Shown here: piece by piece, positions 16,743 to 23,964 of the stretch
Layout of the letters: each line of letters begins with the position of its first letter
How positions within the stretch are numbered: position 1 is the stretch's first letter
DNA from: an uncultured Bacteroidales bacterium
Lineage (GTDB): Bacteria > Bacteroidota > Bacteroidia > Bacteroidales > P3
Length of the DNA stretch: 64,000 nt
Assembly (NCBI GenBank): GCA_946406015.1
Contig: CAMJJD010000001.1
Location: 62,001-126,000, forward strand
Direction: 5' to 3'
The notes under the pieces: model-generated
The model's database searches: none
Seen by the model: the letters and a program-made list of their open reading frames with translations, nothing else
Told to the model about the DNA's origin: nothing
Translations under genes and position numbers: made by a program

Positions 16743-16785
16743 AAACAGGGAGGGCCGGCGCGATGCCGGCCCTCCCTGTTTTGTT
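16743..16785. terminator. Terminator between convergent genes
   Basis: A perfect 17-bp stem (16743-16759 with 16765-16781, loop GCGAT) has a TTTT tail on the plus strand and an AAA-rich side on the minus strand. It can stop both the secreted-protein gene and the nadA-operon transcript. Confidence 0.9.
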
Positions 16786-16797
16786 TCACGTGAAACG
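16782..16797. other. parS: parS-like ParB-binding site
   Basis: TGTTTCACGTGAAACG matches the near-universal chromosomal parS consensus TGTTTCACGTGAAACA at 15 of 16 positions; the inner 14 bp are a perfect palindrome. It lies between convergent genes directly beside a terminator. A DnaA-box-like TTATCAACA follows at 16813-16821. Chromosomal parS sites cluster near the replication origin in most bacteria. Confidence 0.75.
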
Positions 16798-16815
16798 TTG
16801 GATTTTGATGAGTTA

Positions 16816-17328
16816 TCAACAATTGGGGTCGTACAAGTCAACAATCTCGTAGGGGTTTCCAATCTGCTGGACAAATTTCATCATGTCGTCGCGCGTTATC
16901 ACCAGTGAGGCGTGGTTGTCGTTGGGATGGAAGCTCACTTTCTCGGCCTCCAGCAGGTGACGGTCGACGAAGAGGGTCACCTCGTGGTTATGGTCGTTTA
17001 CAAGTGTAAACAACGACACGCTGCCAGGCCGCACGCCGAGGTAGCGCATCATGCGCTCGGGGCTGGCGAAGGAGAGCTTGCCCTGGTGCAGGCGGTGTTC
17101 CATGTCGTGGATGTCCATGGGGAAGCGCGAGTCCATGATGACAAGGTAGTGGCGGTTGCCTTTGTGGTTGCGGAAGAAGAGGTTCTTGCAGAGCGTGGTG
17201 CCCTCGCCGCGGTAGAACTGGGCGGCAATCTCGATGGTGGGTGCCTCGGGGTGCTCGTAGTAGTCGAACGGGATGCCCATCCGCTCGAGGGCTTCGTAAA
17301 CTTGGGGTTGTCCAATCATAAGTTGCAT
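16816..17328 (-). CDS. YbaK/ProX-type prolyl-tRNA(aminoacyl) deacylase
   Basis: Free-standing trans-editing protein that removes wrongly attached amino acids from tRNA. The 170-aa frame carries the YbaK/aaRS-associated fold: a conserved lysine in TLCKNLFFRN, then LVIMDSRF, and the GVRPGSVSLFTLVND loop typical of this family. ATG 17328 is chosen because it overlaps the end of the upstream transposase gene by 13 bp and starts the conserved domain; a longer frame upstream is only the shadow of that gene. Third gene of nadA - transposase - deacylase. Confidence 0.85.
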   Translation of the reverse strand: MQLMIGQPQVYEALERMGIPFDYYEHPEAPTIEIAAQFYRGEGTTLCKNLFFRNHKGNRHYLVIMDSRFPMDIHDMEHRLHQGKLSFASPERMMRYLGVRPGSVSLFTLVNDHNHEVTLFVDRHLLEAEKVSFHPNDNHASLVITRDDMMKFVQQIGNPYEIVDLYDPNC

Positions 17329-18359
17329 ATTTGTTTTGTCATACTGTTCAAGGAAAGGCACATCGCGCGGGTGAGCGAGATATGCTCGTTCTGGTGTTCC
17401 CATGGTGCCAGGATGAGGAAGCGGCCCTCGCTGCAGGCCTCGAAATACTGATGGCCGGGCTTGCTGAACTTGGTGAACCCCCACGGGGTAAGGAATATGA
17501 GTGGCAGCCGCTCGTCGAGGGCGGCGCGCATCACAGCCCGCTCGCCTTCGGAGATGGCCGGAGAGACGAGGACGGCGCCCTGTCGGGCGAGCGCGAGGTA
17601 ATGCTGCACCCGCTCGGCAAGATGCTCTTTCGTCAGACTGCGGGAGAGCTGCACCTGCACCTTCTCGGGATGATGGAGTAGGAAGCGGTTACCGACGGCG
17701 GCATAGGTCTGGCCCGCCAGCTCGACGTCGAACCGCACACGGAAGTAGTCGGGGTGTGCCCTACGTGCGGCGAGGCGACGGGGGTTGTCCTGCAGGTAGG
17801 CTTTCCACTTGTCGAGGGTGCTATAGTTATGGAGTATCTTGTCGTTGTAGCCGGAAGCCCAAAGGGTGGCTTTCCCGTATGGCTGCGATGCAATCGCAGC
17901 AAACGAAAGAAGCCAGTTTCTGAAGACAAGCTTTCGGTCTTCTCTTGTATGTTGCGTTTCCAACGCAACGGGATCCAACATACGCCGCAACGCCTTGTTG
18001 CACCCCAGTTTGAAGCCTTTGATTACCTGCCCCAAATGAAACTCTGTATCTTCCCTTACATAGAGGATGCCATGGAAATGGTCGGGCATCACACACTGCG
18101 ACACCATGGTGATTTGAGGATAGAACCGCGGTATGCCTTCCCATTCCTCGGCCACCGCCTGCCCCAAAGGAGAAAGCCTTATGGCTGCATTTTCGTCTTC
18201 ACCCTCCAACCTGCCCAAAAGAGGCACCCTGTCTACCACCTCAAGGGTAACCATATAGAACCTCTTGGAGCGATAGTCATGTGACTCACTGCGGCGCTTC
18301 ATCGAAGGCTTTTTTGCGCCTGCGAAGCGCCGTTTTTCCTCTAGCTGGCGGGGGGTCAT
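17316..18359 (-). CDS. REP-associated tyrosine transposase (RAYT) with extra SLOG/DprA-like C-terminal domain
   Basis: 347 aa. Residues about 25-200 are a Y1/HUH nuclease: PDHFHGILYV (metal-binding H94 and H96) and candidate nucleophile Y171 in GYNDKIL, then DNPRRL typical of RAYT proteins. Residues about 250-347 add a domain reading GAVLVSPAISEGE, LPLIFLTPWGF, GRFLILAPW and TRAMCLSLN, which by eye resembles DprA/SLOG Rossmann folds. Start ATG 18359 overlaps the nadA stop (ATGA); a later start at M20 is possible. The end overlaps the deacylase start. No terminal repeats flank it, so it looks resident and domesticated. Confidence 0.75.
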   Translation of the reverse strand: MTPRQLEEKRRFAGAKKPSMKRRSESHDYRSKRFYMVTLEVVDRVPLLGRLEGEDENAAIRLSPLGQAVAEEWEGIPRFYPQITMVSQCVMPDHFHGILYVREDTEFHLGQVIKGFKLGCNKALRRMLDPVALETQHTREDRKLVFRNWLLSFAAIASQPYGKATLWASGYNDKILHNYSTLDKWKAYLQDNPRRLAARRAHPDYFRVRFDVELAGQTYAAVGNRFLLHHPEKVQVQLSRSLTKEHLAERVQHYLALARQGAVLVSPAISEGERAVMRAALDERLPLIFLTPWGFTKFSKPGHQYFEACSEGRFLILAPWEHQNEHISLTRAMCLSLNSMTKQICNL

Positions 18360-19303
18360 TTGATGATGCCCAGCTGGCGGCTCATGTCGAGCATGCGTAC
18401 GATGGGGCGCTTGGCGGCCGCGATCATCTCGGGGCTCATCAGTATCTCGGGCTGCTCGTCGCGCAGGCACTTGTAAAGCTTCTCGAGGGTGTTGAGCTTC
18501 ATGTAGGCGCAGTCGTCGCAGGCGCAGCTCTTGTTGTCGCGCAGGGTGATGAACTCCTTGCCGGGGTTTTCGCGCTGCATCTCGTAGAGGATACCCGTCT
18601 CGGTGGCCACGATGAAGCGCTTGGCCTGGCTGGCCTTGATGTAGTTGAGCATGGCCTTGGTGGAACCCACGAAGTCGGCCACCTTAAGCAGTGCGGGGTT
18701 GCATTCGGGATGGGCGATGACAGGGGCGTCGGGGTATTCAGCCTTGAGCTGCAGCACCGATTCGGCCTGCATGGCGTCGTGGACGGTGCAGACACCGTTC
18801 CAGAGCACCATATTGCGGCCGGTGACCTGGTTGATGTAGCCGCCGAGGTTGCGGTCGGGGGCGAAGATAATCTTCTGCTCTTCAGGGAGCGAGCGTACCA
18901 GTTTCTCGGCGTTGCCGGAGGTGCATATAAGGTCGGAGAGGGCCTTGATTTCGGCCGAGCAGTTGACATAGGAGATGACCATGTGGTCGGGATGCTGGGC
19001 TTTGAAGGCGGCGAAGTCGTCGGCCTTGCAGCTCTCGGCCAGGGAGCAGGAGGCTTCCATGTCGGGCAGGAGCACCTTGCGCTGCGGATTGAGGATTTTG
19101 GCTGTCTCGGCCATGAAATGCACGCCGCAGAAGACTATGATGTCGGCCTCGGTACGCTGGGCTTCCTGCGCCAAAGCCAAACTATCGCCGACGAAGTCGG
19201 ACAGTTCCTGAATCTCATGCCGCTGGTAGTAGTGGCCGAGGATGACGGCGTTCTTTTCCTTTTTCAGTCGCAGTATTTCCTGCTTCAGTTCCGCGTTGGT
19301 CAT
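18356..19303 (-). CDS. nadA: Quinolinate synthase A
   Basis: Fe-S enzyme that condenses iminoaspartate with dihydroxyacetone phosphate to quinolinate for NAD synthesis. The 315-aa protein has GHYYQ (23-27), GDSLAL (39-44) and three cluster-ligand positions: C86 (MEASCSLA), C172 (WNGVCTVH) and one of C260/C262/C265 (CACDDC). ATG 19303 is preferred over a frame extending 26 codons upstream because the -7 promoter element (19332-19339) lies inside that extension. nadB and nadC are not in the window. Head of the nadA operon. Confidence 0.95.
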   Translation of the reverse strand: MTNAELKQEILRLKKEKNAVILGHYYQRHEIQELSDFVGDSLALAQEAQRTEADIIVFCGVHFMAETAKILNPQRKVLLPDMEASCSLAESCKADDFAAFKAQHPDHMVISYVNCSAEIKALSDLICTSGNAEKLVRSLPEEQKIIFAPDRNLGGYINQVTGRNMVLWNGVCTVHDAMQAESVLQLKAEYPDAPVIAHPECNPALLKVADFVGSTKAMLNYIKASQAKRFIVATETGILYEMQRENPGKEFITLRDNKSCACDDCAYMKLNTLEKLYKCLRDEQPEILMSPEMIAAAKRPIVRMLDMSRQLGIIK

Positions 19304-19331
19304 AACCTTTTCAGTATTTGATTTGAAATTG

Positions 19332-19339
19332 CAAAGATA
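19332..19339 (-). promoter_or_regulatory. Promoter -7 element of nadA
   Basis: Minus-strand TATCTTTG, an exact TAnnTTTG match, 28 bp upstream of the nadA ATG. Confidence 0.6.
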
Positions 19340-19381
19340 CGAAATAAAATCAATATAGCATTGCCTTTCTTTCACAGACAA

Positions 19382-19765
19382 TCCACAATCGAATAATAAA
19401 TATTCTTTTATTTTTTTAATTCTTTTGTTATTTATTATGGGTGTTAATTTGGTTGATAACTAGGTTAACGCTGGCTGAGGTGGCTTTGGCGGTCAACAGC
19501 TATTAACATCGGTTTGAACAGCAAAAGGCGTTCATACAGAAATGATTTCTCTTCTTTTTAACAACATGTTCATTTTGGAATAAACATAGGAAAGTGAATT
19601 TCCAAAAAGTGAAGTTACGACGGTGTATTTTTGTTGAAAGAGGAGCTGAAAAACGGGTATTTGTCAACAGGACAATTTTATCAACACGGCTATTGACAAT
19701 GATTAACAACGGTGTCAACCGGGATGTGTTGATAACAAAAGGTTGTCGGTTCGTTTATTTTATCG
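19382..19765. other. AT-rich gene-free region with DnaA-box-like cluster (candidate oriC)
   Basis: No gene found. 19392-19440 is extremely AT-rich, like a DNA-unwinding element. TTATCAACA, one mismatch from the DnaA box TTATCCACA, occurs at 19678-19686 and inverted at 19727-19735. Related 9-mers are GGTTGATAA (19451-19459), TTGTCAACA (19661-19669) and TATTGACAA (19691-19699). Genes left of here run mostly minus and genes right of here run plus. A parS-like site is 2.6 kb away. The rpiB promoter begins at its right edge. Inference, not proof. Confidence 0.5.
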
Positions 19766-19773
19766 TACCTTTG
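19742..19773 (+). promoter_or_regulatory. Promoter of rpiB
   Basis: GTTG at 19742-19745, spacer 20 bp, TACCTTTG at 19766-19773 (TAnnTTTG). A TGTTGATAA DnaA-box-like 9-mer ends 6 bp upstream, so initiation factors bound there could affect this promoter. Confidence 0.65.
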
Positions 19774-19796
19774 CACACGGAATAAATATTAATGAA

Positions 19797-20240
19797 ATGA
19801 AGGAAATAATACCTATTGCCTGCGACCATGCGGGCTATGAATTGAAACTAAAGGTTATAGAGCATCTGCGTGAGCGTGGCTTCGAGGTGAAAGACTTCGG
19901 CACCCACTCGACCGACAGTTGCGACTATCCCGACTTTGCCCATCAGGTGGGTAGTGCCTTGGAGAAAGGTGAGTACAAGCGCGGCATCGTCATTTGCGGT
20001 AGCGGCAACGGAGTGCAGATGACTGTCAACAAATACCGTCATGTGCGTTGTGCGTTGTGCTGGACGCCGGAGATAGCCCATCTGGGCCGTCAGCACAACG
20101 ACTGTAACTGTATCTCCATGCCTGCCCGCTTCATCAGCGAAGAAACTGCCCTGCAGATAGTGGACGAATACCTCGACACCCCCTTCGAAGGGGGCCGCCA
20201 TGAGCGGAGAGTGGAGAAGATAAGTCAAATTGAAAATTGA
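19797..20240 (+). CDS. rpiB: Ribose-5-phosphate isomerase B
   Basis: Interconverts ribose 5-phosphate and ribulose 5-phosphate in the pentose phosphate pathway. 147 aa with the RpiB/LacAB signature: IACDHAGYELK (7-17), catalytic C67 in IVICGSGNGVQM, and RQHNDCN near 98-104. ATG 19797 is chosen because the -7 promoter element lies at 19766-19773, so an in-frame upstream extension would not be transcribed. The gene tail runs into a TTGAAAATTGA word repeat shared with the deoC start; 10 bp separate it from deoC, so the two form an operon for pentose and deoxyribose phosphate use. Confidence 0.93.
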   Translation: MKEIIPIACDHAGYELKLKVIEHLRERGFEVKDFGTHSTDSCDYPDFAHQVGSALEKGEYKRGIVICGSGNGVQMTVNKYRHVRCALCWTPEIAHLGRQHNDCNCISMPARFISEETALQIVDEYLDTPFEGGRHERRVEKISQIEN

Positions 20241-20250
20241 GAGTTGAAAA

Positions 20251-21024
20251 TTGAAAGATACTGACAGGATTTTATTGTCTAGGGTATTCTCGTGTATCGA
20301 CAACACGACGCTCAACGCCACCGACAATGAGCAGTCGGTCGAGGCGTTTTGCCGTCGCACCCTGCAGCTGACGGCCGATGGACAGACGGTGGCTGCCGTG
20401 TGTGTATATCCGCGTTTCGTCGCCGTGGCGAGCCGTGTGCTTGCGGGCAGCGGCATCCGTGTGGCGTCGGTGGCCGGTGGTTTCCCACACGGGCAACTGC
20501 CGTTGGAGTTGAAGATGGGCGAGGTAAAGTATGCGCTGGAACAGGGAGTTGACGAGATAGACATGGTGATCAGCCGAGGGGCGTTGCTGGCTGGCGACGA
20601 AGCGACAGTGCGCGACGAAGTGGCGGCCATCAAGGCACTTTGCGGCAACCATCTTCTCAAGGTCATCCTCGAGACCGGTGAACTCCCCTCCCCCACCCTC
20701 GTCGAGCGTGCGGCACAACTGGCTATTGACGGGGGTGCCGACTTCATCAAGACTTCGACGGGCAAGATAGCTGTAGGAGCCACTCCGGAGGCGGCGGAGG
20801 TGATGTTAAATGTGGTTAATAGAAACGTTAATTTTAACAAAAAAAGGGTTGGCTTCAAGGTTGCCGGAGGCATTTCCACCCCCGAGGAAGCCCTGCAGTA
20901 TGCGGAGATGGCTGAAAAAATATTAGGCAGTGACTATATTAACAATCAGACATTTAGAATAGGTGCCAGCCGTCTGACAGAGCGTTTGCACGCATTTTTA
21001 ACATTTAAAACTGCTGCTAATTGA
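20251..21024 (+). CDS. deoC: Deoxyribose-phosphate aldolase
   Basis: Class I aldolase splitting deoxyribose 5-phosphate into glyceraldehyde 3-phosphate and acetaldehyde. 257 aa with Schiff-base K167 in DFIKTSTGK, the second lysine K203 in GFKVAGG, and VCVYPRF and DEIDMVI. The start is TTG at 20251: no ATG or GTG lies between the rpiB stop and the conserved LNATDNEQSVE region. Unusually, this TTG is part of a repeated TTGAAA word tract, so repeat slippage would change the translation start. Forms a unit with rpiB. Confidence 0.92.
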   Translation: MKDTDRILLSRVFSCIDNTTLNATDNEQSVEAFCRRTLQLTADGQTVAAVCVYPRFVAVASRVLAGSGIRVASVAGGFPHGQLPLELKMGEVKYALEQGVDEIDMVISRGALLAGDEATVRDEVAAIKALCGNHLLKVILETGELPSPTLVERAAQLAIDGGADFIKTSTGKIAVGATPEAAEVMLNVVNRNVNFNKKRVGFKVAGGISTPEEALQYAEMAEKILGSDYINNQTFRIGASRLTERLHAFLTFKTAAN

Positions 21025-21068
21025 AAACTTTTTTGTTACTTTGCACTTTAGTTTAATGTTAAAATTAT

Positions 21069-22259
21069 ATGAAGCCACTACGACAAAAGTTAGCTCAATA
21101 CACCTATCCCCAGGAGATGAGAGCCCTGGGTATTTATCCTTACTTCACTCCTATCTGCAGCCCTCAAAACACTGAGGTCTATGTTACAGGCTATGACCAT
21201 CCGGTGCTTATGTTCGGCTCGAACAGCTACCTTGGCCTCACCAACGACCCGCGTCTGAAAGAGGCGGCCAAGAAGGCCATTGACAAGTATGGCACAGGCT
21301 GTGCCGGTTCGCCTTTCCTCAACGGTACGCTGGATATCCACATCCAGCTGCAGGACGAGCTGGCCGAATTCCTCGGCAAAGACGGGGTGATGCTCTTCTC
21401 GGCAGGTTTTTTGGCCAACAGTGGTGTGATTCCCAACATCTGCAGCCGTGGCGACTATCTATTCTATGACGAGCGTGTCCATGCCAGCATCATGGAGGGC
21501 CGCCTTATCACCATTGCTTCCACGCAGAAGTATAAACATAATGACATGGCCGACTTGGAGCGTGTGCTCGCCAAGGTGCCCATTGAGGCCTCCAAGCTGG
21601 TGGTCACCGACGGTGTCTTCTCGATGGAAGGCGACGTGGCCCATGTCGACAAGATGGTGGAGATATGTGAAAAATACGGTGCCACGTTGATGGTTGACGA
21701 GGCACACGGACTCGGCGTCTTCGGACGCGAAGGCCGCGGCACCTGCGACCACTTCAACATGCTGCCGCAGGTCGACCTCGTTATGGGTACTTTCAGCAAG
21801 AGCCTTGCCTCGGTGGGCGGTTTTATCGCTGCCGACAAGGAGACCATCAACTGGATGAAGCACTCGGTGCGTCCCTATATATTCACCGCCAGCATCACGC
21901 CGGCAAGCACCGCCTCGGTCCTCGAAGCGTTGCACATTATGCGCAGCGAACCGGAGCGCAACGTAGCCCTCTGGGACAACCAGCGCTATGCTTTCAAAGC
22001 TTTCAAGGATCTGGGATTCGAGATTGGAAACACATCGACGCCTATCATCCCCCTCTTCATCCGCGACAATGTGAAGACCTTCACCATCACCCACGAGTTG
22101 CTGGTCAACGGCGTCTTCGTAACGCCCGTCATCAGCCCTGCCGTGCCCAGCGATGAGACCCTCATCCGCTTCGCCCTGATGGCTACACATACCCACGAGC
22201 AGATTGACATCGCCGTGGAGAAGATATACAAGGCTTTCAAGAACCAGGAAGTGTTGTAG
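21069..22259 (+). CDS. spt: Serine palmitoyltransferase (alpha-oxoamine synthase)
   Basis: PLP enzyme condensing L-serine with a long-chain acyl-CoA to 3-ketosphinganine, the entry step of sphingolipid synthesis. 396 aa. It differs from kbl in this window by TGCAGSPFLNGT and the longer start. Cofactor residues are H138, D210, H213 and Schiff-base K244 in GTFSKSLASVGGF, as in Bacteroides SPT. A weak -7-like TTACTTTG lies at 21036-21043. The GNAT-like gene follows 50 bp downstream, the arrangement known from Bacteroides sphingolipid loci. KBL or BioF activity is the alternative. Confidence 0.85.
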   Translation: MKPLRQKLAQYTYPQEMRALGIYPYFTPICSPQNTEVYVTGYDHPVLMFGSNSYLGLTNDPRLKEAAKKAIDKYGTGCAGSPFLNGTLDIHIQLQDELAEFLGKDGVMLFSAGFLANSGVIPNICSRGDYLFYDERVHASIMEGRLITIASTQKYKHNDMADLERVLAKVPIEASKLVVTDGVFSMEGDVAHVDKMVEICEKYGATLMVDEAHGLGVFGREGRGTCDHFNMLPQVDLVMGTFSKSLASVGGFIAADKETINWMKHSVRPYIFTASITPASTASVLEALHIMRSEPERNVALWDNQRYAFKAFKDLGFEIGNTSTPIIPLFIRDNVKTFTITHELLVNGVFVTPVISPAVPSDETLIRFALMATHTHEQIDIAVEKIYKAFKNQEVL

Positions 22260-22309
22260 GAAATTAGATATTACTGAAACAACGTTATCACGAAATAACG
22301 GAACACTAT

Positions 22310-23431
22310 ATGGCCGAAATTGTTGTCAAGACTGTAGACAATCGCCGTGAACTGCGCAAGTTCATTGCTTTCCCCAATAAACTGTTCAAGGATGTGCCGA
22401 GCTACATCCCGGCACTCGACTTTGACGAAGTGAACCTCCTCACCAAGAAGAATCCTTCGCTGGAACATTGCTCGCGTGAACTCTTCCTCGCTTGGCGCGA
22501 CGGCAAGGTGGTGGGCCGTGTGGCTGCCATCATCAATCGCACTGTCAACGAGCACTGGAACAAGAAGGCCGTCCGCTTCGGTTGGTTCGACTTCATAGAA
22601 GACTACGATGTCTTCACCGCCCTGCTCGACAAGGTGGCAGAATACGGTCGTGCCAACGGCATGGAGGAGATTGAAGGACCTTTCGGCTTCACCGACATGG
22701 ACAAGGAGTGCTGGGTCATCGACAACTTCGACGCCCGTCAGAACACCTCGACGCTCTACAATCCCGAGTACTACGTCCGCTTCATCGAGCGCGCAGGCTA
22801 CGAGATAAAGTGCAAGTGGCAGCAATACTCCATGCAGGCCAACCAGCCCGTGCCCGACAAGGTGGCGCGCCTCAACAAGCTTATCATGGAGAAATACCAT
22901 CTCCACCTCGTCAAAGTCAAGCATCGCAAGGAGCTCATCCCTTATGCCTGGCAGTTCTTCCACGCCATCAACGATTCGTTCAAGGATCTCTACGACTTCG
23001 TTCCCATGACGGAGAAGGAAATCAAGGTCTATATTGATGAATACTTCCCCTTCGTGAACCTTGACTTCGTACAGTTTGTTGTAGACGAGAACGACAAGCT
23101 GGTGGCTTTCGGTCTCAGTATCCCCGACCTCACCCGTGCCTTCAAGAAGGCTAACGGAAAGCTCTTCCCCTTTGGGTGGTACCATATTCTGCACGACCTG
23201 AAGCATTTCGACACCATCGACCTGCTGCTCAACGGTGTGCTGCCCGAGTGGCAGAAGCGTGGCGTGCACAGCATCTACTATAGCGACATGAACGAGTCCG
23301 CCATCAAATTCGGCGTGCATACTGCCTATACCAACCCCCAGATTATCGGCAATGAGGCTGTCAAAATCTGGGAGACACAGTACAACACCAAGCCGCTGAT
23401 GCAGCGTGCCGTGTTTGCCAAACCCCTGTAA
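22310..23431 (+). CDS. GNAT-like acyltransferase family protein next to spt
   Basis: 373-aa cytosolic protein without signal peptide or membrane segments. N-terminal FIAFPNKLFKD and a middle GPFGFTDMDKECW resemble the long GNAT-related proteins found beside spt in Bacteroides. The C-terminal half (about 240-370) has QFVVDENDKLVAFGLSIPDL, which looks like a second GNAT fold. Its place directly after spt suggests a role in sphingolipid (ceramide) N-acylation, by analogy with the GNAT-type bacterial ceramide synthase reported in Caulobacter; this is inference. Confidence 0.7.
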   Translation: MAEIVVKTVDNRRELRKFIAFPNKLFKDVPSYIPALDFDEVNLLTKKNPSLEHCSRELFLAWRDGKVVGRVAAIINRTVNEHWNKKAVRFGWFDFIEDYDVFTALLDKVAEYGRANGMEEIEGPFGFTDMDKECWVIDNFDARQNTSTLYNPEYYVRFIERAGYEIKCKWQQYSMQANQPVPDKVARLNKLIMEKYHLHLVKVKHRKELIPYAWQFFHAINDSFKDLYDFVPMTEKEIKVYIDEYFPFVNLDFVQFVVDENDKLVAFGLSIPDLTRAFKKANGKLFPFGWYHILHDLKHFDTIDLLLNGVLPEWQKRGVHSIYYSDMNESAIKFGVHTAYTNPQIIGNEAVKIWETQYNTKPLMQRAVFAKPL

Positions 23432-23474
23432 GAAACCCTTTTTAACCCAAATTATTCATTAAAACCACAAAACA

Positions 23475-23840
23475 ATGAAAAAGTTCAGAATTGCAGCACT
23501 CATGATGTGCTTTGTGGCCCTCAGCATGGCCTTCACTTCTTGCCAGAAAAACGAAGACCTCATCGTCGGTAAATGGAAATGCACCCAGGTAAGCGGTTCC
23601 AGCACCGCTTTCGAGGCTGGTGTCGGTGCCATCTGGGAGTTTAAGGCTGACAACACCCTGTCGCTTGCCGGTATCAGTGGCGCTACCTATACTGTTGATG
23701 GCGATGACCTCACTATCACCGTTTCCATGATGGGCGCCAGCGTGATTACCAAGGTGGACATCCAGAAACTCAACAAGACCACGATGATTCTTGCCGAGGA
23801 TGGCAACGAGAGCAATACTGCCACCTTCGAGCGTCAATAA
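23475..23840 (+). CDS. Small lipoprotein with lipocalin-like domain
   Basis: 121-aa exported lipoprotein: signal peptide 1-22 with lipobox FTSC. The mature part begins NEDLIVGKWKCTQV, the typical opening of lipocalin-like domains found in many Bacteroidetes lipoproteins (G-x-W strand), followed by alternating beta strands with TYTVDGDDLTITV. Probably outer-membrane anchored; ligand unknown. Single-gene unit ended by a hairpin terminator at 23869-23905. Confidence 0.8.
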   Translation: MKKFRIAALMMCFVALSMAFTSCQKNEDLIVGKWKCTQVSGSSTAFEAGVGAIWEFKADNTLSLAGISGATYTVDGDDLTITVSMMGASVITKVDIQKLNKTTMILAEDGNESNTATFERQ

Positions 23841-23868
23841 GTGTAATCTCAAAAAGAATTAACTCTTT

Positions 23869-23905
23869 AGGGTCGGAAAGCAGAATGCCTTCCGACCCTT
23901 TTTTG
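23869..23905 (+). terminator. Terminator after the lipoprotein gene
   Basis: 10-bp stem (23869-23878 with 23890-23899) with an 11-nt loop, then TTTTTT. It separates the lipoprotein gene from the sigma-factor operon. Confidence 0.85.
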
Positions 23906-23924
23906 AAAAAAAATTATACCCCTG

Positions 23925-23954
23925 TGTAAGATTTGGGCAAAAAAGTGGGTATTA
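23925..23954 (+). promoter_or_regulatory. Putative ECF-sigma promoter of the sigma-factor operon
   Basis: TGTAAGATTT (from 23925) and GTGGGTATTATAT (from 23945) are repeated with the same 22-bp offset and the same 18-bp distance to ATG upstream of 37623. It lacks TAnnTTTG. The operon encodes an ECF sigma factor, so autoregulation is likely. Confidence 0.65.
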
Positions 23955-23964
23955 TATATGTAAA

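Noticed and set aside
17316..18359. Active insertion sequence of the IS200/IS605 type
   Set aside because: The protein has RAYT features, no subterminal hairpins or TnpB flank it, and its ends overlap neighbouring genes.
19743..19796. Longer rpiB start 18 codons upstream
   Set aside because: That start lies inside the promoter elements, upstream of the expected transcription start, and the extension has no family similarity.
20251..20262. deoC pseudogene because of missing ATG
   Set aside because: The full catalytic set is intact and a TTG in frame lies just before the conserved start; lptD in the same window also uses TTG.
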